Shown here: piece by piece, positions 1 through 6,373 of the stretch
Layout: the number at the start of each line of letters is the position of its first letter
Position numbering within the stretch: position 1 is the first letter of the stretch
NCBI GenBank assembly: GCA_027019885.1
Contig: JALUWC010000185.1
Coordinates: 1-12,236 of the forward strand
Direction of reading: 5' to 3'
Source: Geoglobus sp.
GTDB lineage: Archaea > Halobacteriota > Archaeoglobi > Archaeoglobales > Archaeoglobaceae
DNA length: 12,236 bases
Translations under genes and position numbers: made by a program
The notes under the pieces: generated by a model
Database searches by the model: none
The model's input: only the letters and a program-made list of their open reading frames with translations
Told to the model about the DNA's origin: nothing

Positions 1-299
1 TTTTTTCCAGCGGTTGCCACCACGGGGATGTAGTAAACCTCTCCCCAGAGCTTTTCCTGCAGATATATGAGGTCGTCGAGTAGCTGGGAATCCTTCGCTC
101 TGGTCCAGAATTTTACGGTTATCTCTTTCTCTACCCCATCCTCTATGGGTGGGGGTCTCGGCTCGGTGTGATACCGCTTCCAAAACTCTTCCGACACTTC
201 GACGACTATTCCGTCTCGCTCCAGCCTCCCGGGTCCGTTGACTTTAATGATCCACTCACCCGTTCTGGGGTCTTTTAACGCAACGATGTTCGAGGACAT
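1..299 (-). CDS. Hypothetical protein, 3' end cut by window edge
   Basis: An open frame reads leftward from an ATG at 299 to the window edge, giving the first 99 residues of a protein that begins MSSNIVALKDPRTGEW. I do not recognise the family. It is soluble-looking and charged, with a proline-rich stretch (EPRPPP) near residue 47-52 that may separate a small N-terminal beta-rich part from a second domain beginning near residue 60 (KEITVKFW). No signal peptide or membrane segment is visible. Its ATG overlaps the TGA of the upstream ribbon-helix-helix-like gene by one base (TGATG), so the two are almost certainly one transcript with coupled translation. That context suggests a partner or effector of the regulator, but this is inference. 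The missing C-terminus prevents a functional call. Confidence 0.75.
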   Translation of the reverse strand, partial: MSSNIVALKDPRTGEWIIKVNGPGRLERDGIVVEVSEEFWKRYHTEPRPPPIEDGVEKEITVKFWTRAKDSQLLDDLIYLQEKLWGEVYYIPVVATAGK

Positions 300-496
300 C
301 ATCCCTCCACCTCCGCCTTAACGCATGCGTCCATGCTCGGCTTGGCGGCGGGCTGGACTTTGTATCCCTGTTTTTCGAGGAATTCTTTGACTGCTTTGTC
401 TATGACGAACTTCACAGTCGGGAAATCAATACTGTTCTCTGCAACCAAAGCCTTCACAAGGGCGTGGAGTCGGTCGTCAATATGCACCTGCACCAT
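299..496 (-). CDS. Small ribbon-helix-helix-like DNA-binding protein
   Basis: This 65-residue protein starts MVQVHIDDRLHALVKAL. It has the short beta-strand (VQVHI) followed by two helices (about residues 8-20 and 27-43) expected of ribbon-helix-helix regulators, although the match is by pattern only. Such proteins bind operator DNA as dimers through the strand. The ATG at 496 has GGAAG and GGTGAC upstream. The promoter region overlaps the 21-base palindrome at 519-539, so autoregulation is likely. The last 15 or so residues (AAKPSMDACVKAEVE) are encoded by a 46-base segment that recurs exactly at 6951-6996, in the same frame, at the end of an unrelated AbrB-like gene. It overlaps the next gene by one base. 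It could instead be an antitoxin or a plasmid copy-control protein. Confidence 0.7.
   Translation of the reverse strand: MVQVHIDDRLHALVKALVAENSIDFPTVKFVIDKAVKEFLEKQGYKVQPAAKPSMDACVKAEVEG
306..351. repeat. 46-base direct repeat, copy 1
   Basis: This segment is identical, base for base and in the same orientation, to 6951-6996. It encodes the C-terminal tail AAKPSMDACVKAEVE of the ribbon-helix-helix-like protein on the minus strand. The flanks of the two copies differ completely, which argues for a recent recombination or cassette transfer rather than duplication of a whole gene. Confidence 0.95.
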
Positions 497-518
497 GTCA
501 CCACTTCCTTATTACAAC

Positions 519-539
519 TTATCACGTATTAAGTGATAA
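519..539. promoter_or_regulatory. Palindromic operator, copy A
   Basis: Ten-base arms TTATCACGTA and TAAGTGATAA surround a central T; they are inverted repeats with one mismatched pair. The site lies in the divergent promoter region, about 15 bases before the TATA box of the rightward ArsR-type gene and overlapping the likely TATA region of the leftward ribbon-helix-helix gene. The same palindrome recurs at 6374-6392. A dimeric repressor encoded in the element is the likely ligand. Confidence 0.7.
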
Positions 540-554
540 TGAGTAACTTAATGG

Positions 555-562
555 TATTTAAA
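555..562 (+). promoter_or_regulatory. TATA box of the ArsR-type gene at 586
   Basis: TATTTAAA is centred about 23-28 bases before the ATGs at 581 and 586, the normal archaeal spacing for a leaderless or nearly leaderless transcript. Confidence 0.6.
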
Positions 563-585
563 GTTTGTGGTTAATACTTAATGAG

Positions 586-858
586 ATGAAAGAGGTAAGT
601 GATGAGAGAGAAGTAGAGAGTATAGGCAGAGCTATTGGGGCTAGGGCAAGATGGCGAATAATAAATCTGTTAAAAGATGGAAAAACAAGATCACTAAGTG
701 AAGTAGTTAAAGAATTAAAAGATTGGCAATTTAATGTTCTTCAGAACCATTGCTTAATATTACATGAGGAAGGTATTATTGACATGTGGCGCGAAGGAGG
801 GCGATATCTGGTAAAAATCAAGAAGATACCACATGTATTTATTGAGGAGGTGAGATAG
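586..858 (+). CDS. ArsR-type winged-helix regulator (copy 1)
   Basis: This 90-residue protein begins MKEVSDEREVESIGRAIG. The order helix, helix, recognition helix and wing is clear: ARARWRIINLLKDG is helix 2, the segment around LKDWQFNVLQNHCLILHEEG covers the recognition helix, and IDMWREGGRYLVKI is the beta wing. It is a paralogue of the protein at 7272-7538, sharing MKEV, IGRAI, NHC.IL..EGI, REG..Y and the ending KK.PHV.IEEV. I prefer the ATG at 586 over an in-frame upstream codon at 565 because the latter lies at the TATA box and because the paralogue starts at the same residue. The Cys in NHC is shared by both and could be a sensing residue, but no metal-binding motif is evident. The gene is followed 57 bases on by a LEA/WHy protein. 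It probably represses its own divergent promoter. Confidence 0.85.
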   Translation: MKEVSDEREVESIGRAIGARARWRIINLLKDGKTRSLSEVVKELKDWQFNVLQNHCLILHEEGIIDMWREGGRYLVKIKKIPHVFIEEVR

Positions 859-915
859 TTAAATTTCGTCGTCTGAAAGTCTGAAAGGGAGCACATAAAT
901 AAGGAGGACTGAAGG

Positions 916-1866
916 ATGGGGGTTAAAAAAGCATTTGGGATAATATTGATTTTGTTGATAATAGGCATCGCTGCTGGGGGATTTTACCTCTACAATGCCT
1001 ATAAATCAGGAAAACTAGCACCTCCTGAACTCCGGTCAGTCAGCCACGAATGGGGACAGGTAACTCTTCATTCAACTGAAATAAGAACTACCGCAGAAAT
1101 TTATAATCCCAATCCTGTTTCTATTCCCATAAAGAGGATACATCTCACAGTTTTAATGAATGGTATAAAAATGGCAGAAGGTGAGGCAAAAGATATTAAA
1201 TTAGAGGCGAATAAAGTTTCAAAAGTAACCTTCATAACCAAAATGGATAACAACAAAATCCCCGATTGGTGGTTTACTCACATTAAAAACGGCGAGCACT
1301 CCGAAGTTAATATCCAAGGCACAGCTTATTTTGAATTACTTGGGCAAGAAATATCCTTTCCCTTCGAAACTTCACAGGAGATTAATACTAACCTGCTCGG
1401 TTCAGCCTCCATGAAGAATACCATTCAAGAGTCAAAAGAGGATGAAGGATTTATAGAAAAATTAAAACCAAAAACACCAGTTATTGAAAAAATAGAACAC
1501 TCATGGGGAGAAGTTACTCCAGCAGAAACGGAAATTATTAGCAAAATCACAATTTATAACCCAAATATATTTCCTATTTACACTTCTGGAATAGATTACA
1601 AAATTTACATGAACGGAATAGAAATGGCGAGAGGGCAGACTGTTAAAAGAGTAGAAATCCCAACAAAAAGCCGAAGTGCAGTGGTTGTAAGTACAAAAAT
1701 TGATAATTCAAAGTTGGCAGAATGGTGGGTAACTCATATAACGAACGGAGAGAAAACAGACCTTGTTATCAATGGAGATATCATTTTAGATGTAAAAGTT
1801 ACAAAAATTAGATTGCCATTGATATCTTACAGTAAAACAATAAGCACAAATATATTAGGTGGATAA
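916..1866 (+). CDS. Membrane-anchored protein with tandem LEA/WHy domains
   Basis: This 316-residue protein has one N-terminal membrane helix (residues about 6-28, very hydrophobic, no obvious cleavage site), so most of it should lie outside the cell. Two repeats of about 130 residues follow. Each has the pattern of a type 2 late-embryogenesis-abundant (WHy) domain: S.EWG or S.WG, then VT...TEI, then IYNPN, then MNGI.MA.G, then a DN.K...WW.THI.NGE motif, and a final TN.L. The first repeat spans about 36-160 and the second about 185-316, with a charged linker between. WHy domains are linked to desiccation and membrane stress in plants and occur in many archaea, where the role is mostly untested. 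The ATG at 916 is set by AAGGAGG at 901-907. It follows the ArsR-type gene and probably shares its transcript. Confidence 0.8.
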   Translation: MGVKKAFGIILILLIIGIAAGGFYLYNAYKSGKLAPPELRSVSHEWGQVTLHSTEIRTTAEIYNPNPVSIPIKRIHLTVLMNGIKMAEGEAKDIKLEANKVSKVTFITKMDNNKIPDWWFTHIKNGEHSEVNIQGTAYFELLGQEISFPFETSQEINTNLLGSASMKNTIQESKEDEGFIEKLKPKTPVIEKIEHSWGEVTPAETEIISKITIYNPNIFPIYTSGIDYKIYMNGIEMARGQTVKRVEIPTKSRSAVVVSTKIDNSKLAEWWVTHITNGEKTDLVINGDIILDVKVTKIRLPLISYSKTISTNILGG

Positions 1867-1881
1867 AAATTAAATTTTATC
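1862..1881. terminator. Shared hairpin between convergent genes
   Basis: GATAAAA (1862-1868) and TTTTATC (1875-1881) form a perfect 7-base inverted repeat with a 6-base loop. The stop codons of both convergent genes lie in the arms. An A/T-rich hairpin with T runs on each strand could end transcription in both directions. This is inferred from position only. Confidence 0.4.
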
Positions 1882-2086
1882 TGATAACCTCTTTTATCTC
1901 CTTTAAATACTTCAGAAAAGCTGGAAGTATAAGTTCCTTTGCACGCCAGATTTCCATGCTTACAATTTCGCCATTCTCATCAAAGCTTACGACCACGTCG
2001 TCGTTTACCATATCCGAATCCACCGGCTTCTCCTCAGAAAATCTGAGGTAAAGGATATCCGCCTTCCTATCGTATCTTACAATCAT
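1877..2086 (-). CDS. DUF2283 protein, likely partner in a toxin-antitoxin-like pair
   Basis: The protein of 69 residues (from ATG at 2086) begins MIVRYDRKADILYLRFSEEK and continues through VVVSFDENGEIVSMEIWRA, which is the DUF2283 signature (YD..AD.LY..F, then D..G.IV..EI..A). The ATG at 2086 overlaps the TGA of the DUF4258 gene (ATGA) and has AGGTGG eight bases upstream. An in-frame GTG at 2098 would add four residues but lacks that spacing. DUF2283 genes are very often next to DUF4258 genes in archaea and bacteria and are predicted to act as antitoxins, though the biochemistry is little explored. Here the order is DUF4258 then DUF2283, with tight translational coupling. Confidence 0.85.
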   Translation of the reverse strand: MIVRYDRKADILYLRFSEEKPVDSDMVNDDVVVSFDENGEIVSMEIWRAKELILPAFLKYLKEIKEVIR

Positions 2087-2358
2087 ATTTCCAGCCACCT
2101 TCCTTTTGCGGTTCTCCTTTCAATCATTTTCTCAATTTTGCTTGTTGGGAATACGGTTATTACTGTAGTGGTGTCATTCTTCTCAAATACTACCACCAAG
2201 TGTTTTTCTTCGGTCCATGAGCCAACCGCTATGAGCCGCCCTGTTTTCAGGTCCAGAAATACTCTCTCCGCCTTGTTAAGCACCTTTTCAACGTCTTGCT
2301 CAGGGATACCATAGTAGCCCAAGTTTTCCTTTGCGTGCTCAGTGTAACTGATGGACAT
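2083..2358 (-). CDS. DUF4258 protein, putative RelE-like toxin
   Basis: This 91-residue protein starts MSISYTEHAKENLGYYGIPEQDVEKVL. The N-terminal H..(R/N)...GI...DVE.VL helix pair, followed by strands around LIAVGSWTEEKHLVVVFEKNDTTTVITVF, matches the DUF4258 pattern, which is thought to adopt a RelE-like fold. Its ATGA overlap with the DUF2283 gene marks a two-gene module. The gene follows tes after 41 bases that contain a T run and a perfect palindrome (2363-2380), so it may be transcribed on its own rather than as the tail of the tes operon. No strong Shine-Dalgarno site precedes the ATG at 2358. Toxicity is inferred from the family association, not shown by the sequence. Confidence 0.8.
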   Translation of the reverse strand: MSISYTEHAKENLGYYGIPEQDVEKVLNKAERVFLDLKTGRLIAVGSWTEEKHLVVVFEKNDTTTVITVFPTSKIEKMIERRTAKGRWLEI

Positions 2359-2362
2359 TCTA

Positions 2363-2380
2363 TTATTTCCCGAGAAATAA
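2363..2380. promoter_or_regulatory. Palindrome between tes and the DUF4258/DUF2283 pair
   Basis: TTATTTC and GAAATAA are perfect 7-base inverted repeats around CCGA. The site is five bases before the DUF4258 start and just after a T run that follows tes (reading leftward). It could be an autoregulatory operator of the pair or the terminator hairpin of tes; I cannot separate these. Confidence 0.45.
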
Positions 2381-2399
2381 CGAGAAAAAAGGAATCCAG

Positions 2400-3887
2400 T
2401 TAGTATTTCATCACGTACTCCTTCTGCGTGGCATCCCGGTAGTACTCAGGCAGGACATTGAAGGCGCAGAATGGTATCGCCCGCAGGTCAGGGGTAACGT
2501 AGTGGATGGCGCATCTTTTCACGCGGGCGATGTCGTAGTTGTACAGGTCCATGAAGTGCATCATACCTATGAAAAGAGCGTTGTTGTGGAACTTCGCTAA
2601 GGCGCGGTAGTCGTGCCTCACGAGGGTGGCGAAGAGAATCGGGTATATCTTCAGCCCCTTGGGTGCCCTGCTCTGGTCGATGTAGCGCCTTATACCGGAG
2701 ACCAGCCTTATCTTCTCTATCAGCTTGTGGCTCGAGTGGCGTATCCTCTCAGCGCTTTCGTTCAGGTACTCCAGCAAGCCCTCGATGTCTATGAACCTGG
2801 TTATCGGCACCAGGCGGTTGCCGTCTTTGAAAACGTACGTAGCCATACCGCATGCGAAGTGGGTTGTGAGTTCGTACTGCTTCTTGCCAGTCAGAGCTTC
2901 AACTATGTGGGAGATTGCGGTTATGCTCGGTACCGGATAGAAGTCCTCCCGCGATATTGCGCCTGCGGTCTGCTCTTCCAGCGCTATGATTACATCGGGT
3001 ATGGTGATGCGGTGCTTTTCCCGCTCTTCCTGCGGCATCCTCCCGACCAGCGAAACCGGCTGGAAGTTTACACCGCGAACCACGTCGATATTGTTAAATG
3101 CAAACTCCACTATATCGCCAAGCTCGTGGTCGTTGACGCCGCGAATGACCGTAGGCACGAGCACCAGCTTCATGCCCGCGCTCCTCGCGTTCTCGAGGAT
3201 TTTTGGGATGTAGCGGTGGTTCTTCTGGTTGGTTTCTGCGGTTACCCCATCGAAGCTCAGGTAGACCACACCAGCGCCGGCTTCTGCTATCTTCTTGGCG
3301 AGCTCCGCGTCCTGCGCGAGCTTTATCCCGTTTGTGTTAAGCTGCATGTGGTCGAAGCCCAGCCGCTTCGCAAGCTTTATAATTTCAATCAGGTCATCCC
3401 GAAGCGTGGGCTCGCCTCCCGTAAGCTGCAGAGCGTTGCAGGGCACCGGCTTTTGAGCTTTGAGGTAGCGGAGCATGCGCTCTATGTCGGCAAGCGAAGG
3501 CTCGTACACGTAGCCCGCTCGCTCCGCGTAGTAGAAGCAGTACCAGCATGATAGGTTGCAGCGGTTGGTGACCACGAGATTCGCAAGAGCGGTGTGCGAG
3601 CGATGGGCTTCGCAGGGTCCGCAGGAGAGGGGGCAGCTCTCAAGCTTCGTTGTGGGGTTTGCGAAGCCCTCACCGTCGTGGGCAAAGCGCTGCGCCTTTT
3701 TGTAGAGTTCGTAGTCGCCCCAGTACAGGTCTTCGAAGGTGCCGTGTTCCTCGCAGCGCTTGCGGATGTAAACCTTCCCGTCGCGCTCAAAAATCTCCGC
3801 ATTTATAATCCTCCTGCACTCAGGGCAGAGGGAAGCGGTGGCGTTGCTATAACGGCTAAAAATATATACATCTTGTTTAGTCATCAT
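2400..3887 (-). CDS. tes: Tetraether lipid synthase (radical SAM)
   Basis: This 495-residue protein matches the archaeal radical SAM enzyme Tes (MJ0619 type, about 500 residues), which joins the phytanyl chains of two diether lipids, carbon to carbon, to make membrane-spanning tetraether lipids. Visible hallmarks in order: an N-terminal rubredoxin-like site (CPEC at 21-24, then C45 and H48 in CEEHG); a cysteine group SCPLSCGPCEAH (about 84-95); the SAM-cluster motif CNLSCWYC (110-117); the SAM-binding GGEPTLRDD; and late cysteines in FACGM, KRCAIHY and PFCAFN for extra iron-sulfur clusters. The ATG at 3887 has GGGAGGG seven bases upstream; an in-frame ATG at 3914 lies inside the preceding gene. 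Only four bases separate it from the surface-protein gene, so it is part of that operon. Family assignment is from memory of motifs; specificity for tetraether rather than a related coupling is inferred. Confidence 0.85.
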   Translation of the reverse strand: MMTKQDVYIFSRYSNATASLCPECRRIINAEIFERDGKVYIRKRCEEHGTFEDLYWGDYELYKKAQRFAHDGEGFANPTTKLESCPLSCGPCEAHRSHTALANLVVTNRCNLSCWYCFYYAERAGYVYEPSLADIERMLRYLKAQKPVPCNALQLTGGEPTLRDDLIEIIKLAKRLGFDHMQLNTNGIKLAQDAELAKKIAEAGAGVVYLSFDGVTAETNQKNHRYIPKILENARSAGMKLVLVPTVIRGVNDHELGDIVEFAFNNIDVVRGVNFQPVSLVGRMPQEEREKHRITIPDVIIALEEQTAGAISREDFYPVPSITAISHIVEALTGKKQYELTTHFACGMATYVFKDGNRLVPITRFIDIEGLLEYLNESAERIRHSSHKLIEKIRLVSGIRRYIDQSRAPKGLKIYPILFATLVRHDYRALAKFHNNALFIGMMHFMDLYNYDIARVKRCAIHYVTPDLRAIPFCAFNVLPEYYRDATQKEYVMKY

Positions 3888-3891
3888 ATTT

Positions 3892-5154
3892 TTACCCTCC
3901 CGACAAAAGAACATCCCAATTAATTTCTTCTTTAGAAGAAGCAGATCTTATTTTTCCTCTAAATTCAAGGTCTGCAACAGTTGCGGCTTCTTTAAATTTA
4001 GCTTCGTAATAGGATGGGTACTTAACTTCACATATCCCTGTCAAAACCTCCCAATACCCATTGCCAATATAGGCATATGTACCTGCCCATTTCCCCTTTA
4101 TACTTATTGCATCGTCTTTAATATTCTTGCCAAATATGTTTCCTTCATAAATTTTTTCTTCATTAGTAAATATCCCAAAATAGGTTGTACGTTTAACTAT
4201 TGTAGCTTTTCCAAATTGTCCACGACCCCAACCCACTTTCCAGTCGTTGCGATTTTTACTTGGAATAATATAGTAATCTACAGATTTGATCCAACTTAAA
4301 GGAGATTTGTCCCAAAGAATGACTTGCCTATACCGATTTCTATATTTTAACCAGTAATTTCTCTTTACGGTATTACTCTCTAAGGAAACTTCATCTGATA
4401 TCTTATCGGGGATGATGTTGTTCTTGCTGTAGAACTTGAGCTCCGCAACGCCGCTGTCGGTGCTCTCGATGAAGAGCCAGTCGGTGGCAACGCCGTCACC
4501 GTCGAGGTCCACCTGGCGGACCATCACGCCGTTCGAGTCGGGGGTGACGGTATCGATCTGGTTGTTGAGCACAATAAGCGCGCCTCTGTCTGTGAGCGAC
4601 TCCAGCTTGAGCTTGAAGTTCGCCACACTAACTTCTTCGCCCTCATCGACGAATACGGTGACCCAGTAGGGGTCTGCGATGTAGGTGTCTATGCTGGCAT
4701 TCGCCGAATCGACCACCTCGCCGGTCGTGCTGTTGTACGCCACCGCCTCGAGCAGCAAGGTGTACTCACCAGGCTGTGCGCTGGTGTTGATGCTAATCGT
4801 GTAGGTGCCGGCGGTTGCGGTCTCTGTACCGTAGAAGGTGTCCTCCACGCCATCGCCGGTTACGTCAAGCTGCGTTCCCAGGTCATCTGTGAACTTCGCG
4901 GTGACGTTGATCGCATCCGCGCCCGCGATGTTGCCCAGGGTAAAGGGCTTCCCGTCGCTGGTTACGACGGTGACGTTGACCTCCGCTGCGTTGCCGTTGA
5001 TGATCTCAGGCCCGGGGTCGCTCCAGACCACGTTGTCCAGGTTGTACGCCATCGTGGCTGCATGCACGTTTGCAGCCAGCGCTACGAGTAAACCAAAAAA
5101 TCCAAGTACAACGTTTTTATTCATAATAATTATTTCATTGTTGTTTTTTGTCAT
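3892..5154 (-). CDS. Secreted surface protein with chimeric composition
   Basis: This 420-residue protein has a signal peptide (about residues 11-33, MNKNVVLGFFGLLVALAANV ending in HA-A) and should be exported. Residues about 35-240 look like Ig-like or S-layer-type beta domains rich in Asp, Thr and Val, with N-glycosylation sequons (NVT, NTS, NAS) and two Asp-rich loops of the calcium-binding type (DVTGDGVEDTF and DLDGDGVATDW). From about residue 241 (base 4430) on, the protein becomes rich in Lys, Tyr, Trp, Ile and Asn, and the DNA changes abruptly from GC-rich to AT-rich. This suggests a fusion of two origins. The start at 5154 is supported by AAGGAGGA six bases before. It sits between small membrane proteins and tes, so a role as a spike or envelope protein of the element is possible. 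No membrane anchor is seen at the C-terminus. The family is not recognised. Confidence 0.75.
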   Translation of the reverse strand: MTKNNNEIIIMNKNVVLGFFGLLVALAANVHAATMAYNLDNVVWSDPGPEIINGNAAEVNVTVVTSDGKPFTLGNIAGADAINVTAKFTDDLGTQLDVTGDGVEDTFYGTETATAGTYTISINTSAQPGEYTLLLEAVAYNSTTGEVVDSANASIDTYIADPYWVTVFVDEGEEVSVANFKLKLESLTDRGALIVLNNQIDTVTPDSNGVMVRQVDLDGDGVATDWLFIESTDSGVAELKFYSKNNIIPDKISDEVSLESNTVKRNYWLKYRNRYRQVILWDKSPLSWIKSVDYYIIPSKNRNDWKVGWGRGQFGKATIVKRTTYFGIFTNEEKIYEGNIFGKNIKDDAISIKGKWAGTYAYIGNGYWEVLTGICEVKYPSYYEAKFKEAATVADLEFRGKIRSASSKEEINWDVLLSGG

Positions 5155-5166
5155 TTTTATTCCTCC

Positions 5167-5487
5167 TTAAACAAATCCAAGTTTCCAAATAGTTAATGAC
5201 ACGATAATCATGAAAAATATCACTCTGATCCATGCATTAAAGGCATATGCTACGACAACACCAGTAAATATAAGCAAGTACGTGAAATTTGTGATTCTGA
5301 AAACTTGAAAATCTAAAAGAGTTTTCTTCAAAAATTCAAGGTACGCCTCTGTGACCCCTCCACCAAAAATAAGAGGCGCTATGGACATAGCCATGCCAAC
5401 AATTGCAGCTTGTTCCCAACTAGAGTAGATTCCGATAGTAAGGATAAGTGTCGTATAAATCGCAAGTACAATAATGCTCATATCCAT
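5167..5487 (-). CDS. Small membrane protein, four predicted helices
   Basis: This 106-residue protein starts MDMSIIVLAIYTTLILTIGI. Four hydrophobic stretches are visible at about residues 4-21, 27-43, 67-84 and 86-103, with a charged loop between the second and third (EAYLEFLKKTLLDFQ). I do not recognise the family. The ATG at 5487 has GGGGGTGAT upstream at a good distance; a TTG at 5493 would be too close to that site. It starts two bases after the stop of the 48-residue membrane protein and ends 12 bases before the surface-protein start, so it is inside a tightly packed leftward operon. A structural membrane protein of a virion or vesicle, or a holin-like or secretion component, would fit, but nothing in the sequence decides this. 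Confidence 0.75.
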   Translation of the reverse strand: MDMSIIVLAIYTTLILTIGIYSSWEQAAIVGMAMSIAPLIFGGGVTEAYLEFLKKTLLDFQVFRITNFTYLLIFTGVVVAYAFNAWIRVIFFMIIVSLTIWKLGFV

Positions 5488-5489
5488 TA

Positions 5490-5636
5490 TCAATCACCCC
5501 CTAAAATTATTCTAACGAATATCGCTGTAAGTCCAGCTAAAACAAGCGTTTTAAACGTACTTTCAATTCCATTAACTATTAAAGCAAAAATTATGAAAAT
5601 TATAAGAAGTATGATTGTTTTAATCAATCCAACCAC
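5490..5636 (-). CDS. Tiny 48-residue membrane protein
   Basis: A short frame fills the gap between two operon genes. From GTG at 5636 it reads (M)VGLIKTIILLIIFIIFALIV, then NGIESTFKTLVLAGLTAIF and VRIILGGD before TGA at 5490. It has two hydrophobic helices (about 5-22 and 29-45) joined by a short polar turn with Glu and Lys. An alternative start is TTG at 5627, whose bases overlap the TGA of the upstream gene (TTGA) after GGGGTGG. The two-helix hydrophobic hairpin resembles small membrane capsid proteins of some archaeal spindle-shaped viruses in general shape only; no sequence match is claimed. Its fit between neighbours, with a stop two bases before the next ATG, is the main evidence that it is real. 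Confidence 0.6.
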   Translation of the reverse strand: MVGLIKTIILLIIFIIFALIVNGIESTFKTLVLAGLTAIFVRIILGGD

Positions 5637-5866
5637 CCCAGCTCGTCTGCGAGCACCATGACGGTTGTTGTAGGAAAGAAGTCAAAAGGCGGCGGGAGGA
5701 TGCCGTCAACCGCGGAGGCGGCGGTTGCCTTTGGGTTGCCGGTGAGGATGTAGGCGACGCTGCCACCGAGTATTGCCTCTACTAAATCACCGAGTCCTGG
5801 AATAATGTTTGATGCATCTAATAAGTCGTATAATATCGCGACCACGAATTTCAATACCGCCGTCAT
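5624..5866 (-). CDS. Small hydrophobic protein with mosaic composition
   Basis: From ATG at 5866 the protein has 80 residues and begins MTAVLKFVVAILYDLLDASN, followed by IIPGLGDLVEAILGGSVAYILTG. An in-frame GTG at 5878 directly after the upstream stop would add MPVE, but GGTAGGTG lies nine bases before the ATG at 5866, so I prefer that start. The middle (IIPGLGDLVEAILGGSVAYIL) is probably a membrane or amphipathic helix pair; the C-terminal part is Pro- and Ala-rich (GILPPPFDFFPTTTVM). The DNA for the C-terminal half (about 5640-5775) is GC-rich, while the N-terminal half and flanking genes are AT-rich. The family is unknown. It is the second gene of the leftward membrane-protein operon. Confidence 0.65.
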   Translation of the reverse strand: MTAVLKFVVAILYDLLDASNIIPGLGDLVEAILGGSVAYILTGNPKATAASAVDGILPPPFDFFPTTTVMVLADELGWLD

Positions 5867-5878
5867 TTCAACAGGCAC

Positions 5879-6316
5879 CTACCAGTAGTCTCCATCAGCC
5901 CAATTGACAAAGATGTATGCATGAACGAGGGGTGAGAGTCCGATTAGAGAGGAGACGAGATCCGCTAAAACCCATGCCAACCCCATTAGCCAAGAGTCCA
6001 ATAGCCTTGAATAATAGTACCAAACAGGTATTATTGCAACAATCATGATAATGAATATTGCTAACATACCTATCACGAAAATAAGAGGCAATCCTACTAT
6101 AAATCCCAAAATTACACCCAAAATTAGAAAACCTGCTCCAATAAGTAAATGAATCCCATAAGAAGGGAGTTCACCTTCACTATTAACATACCAAATGGCT
6201 ATTATCCAAGCTATAAAAGAGATTATCTGAATTATTCCAGATGCGTCCATAGTTGCAGAGATTGGAAAAGTTCCACTAATCTGCTGAAGAATTGCTCCAT
6301 ATTCTAATCCACTCAA
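5879..6316 (-). CDS. Membrane protein, four predicted helices (first gene of operon)
   Basis: This 145-residue protein begins (TTG start) MSGLEYGAILQQISG. Hydrophobic segments are at about residues 27-44, 53-74, 76-99 and 110-137, giving four or possibly five membrane helices, with a WYYYSRLLDSW aromatic turn before the last. The TTG at 6316 is supported by GGAGGTGG about eight bases upstream. I do not recognise the family. It heads the leftward operon: a TATA box (6398-6406) and the 19-base palindrome (6374-6392) lie upstream. Its stop is followed directly by the next gene. Together with three further membrane proteins and a secreted protein it suggests an envelope or membrane-remodelling cassette. 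Confidence 0.75.
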   Translation of the reverse strand: MSGLEYGAILQQISGTFPISATMDASGIIQIISFIAWIIAIWYVNSEGELPSYGIHLLIGAGFLILGVILGFIVGLPLIFVIGMLAIFIIMIVAIIPVWYYYSRLLDSWLMGLAWVLADLVSSLIGLSPLVHAYIFVNWADGDYW

Positions 6317-6373
6317 TTAATCCACCTCCAAAAGTTTTTGAATATGCCCGCAAGAGTTTCACTCCTTACTACT

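Noticed and set aside
2613..3551. Long rightward open frame of 312 codons opposite tes
   Set aside because: It is antisense to a clear radical SAM gene with all its motifs, and its product shows no domain. GC-rich coding DNA often leaves such open frames on the other strand.
3482..3923. Open frames on both strands overlapping the tes N-terminus and its promoter side
   Set aside because: They have low-complexity Ala/Arg/Thr content and contradict the CxxxCxxC-bearing frame; they are shadows of tes.
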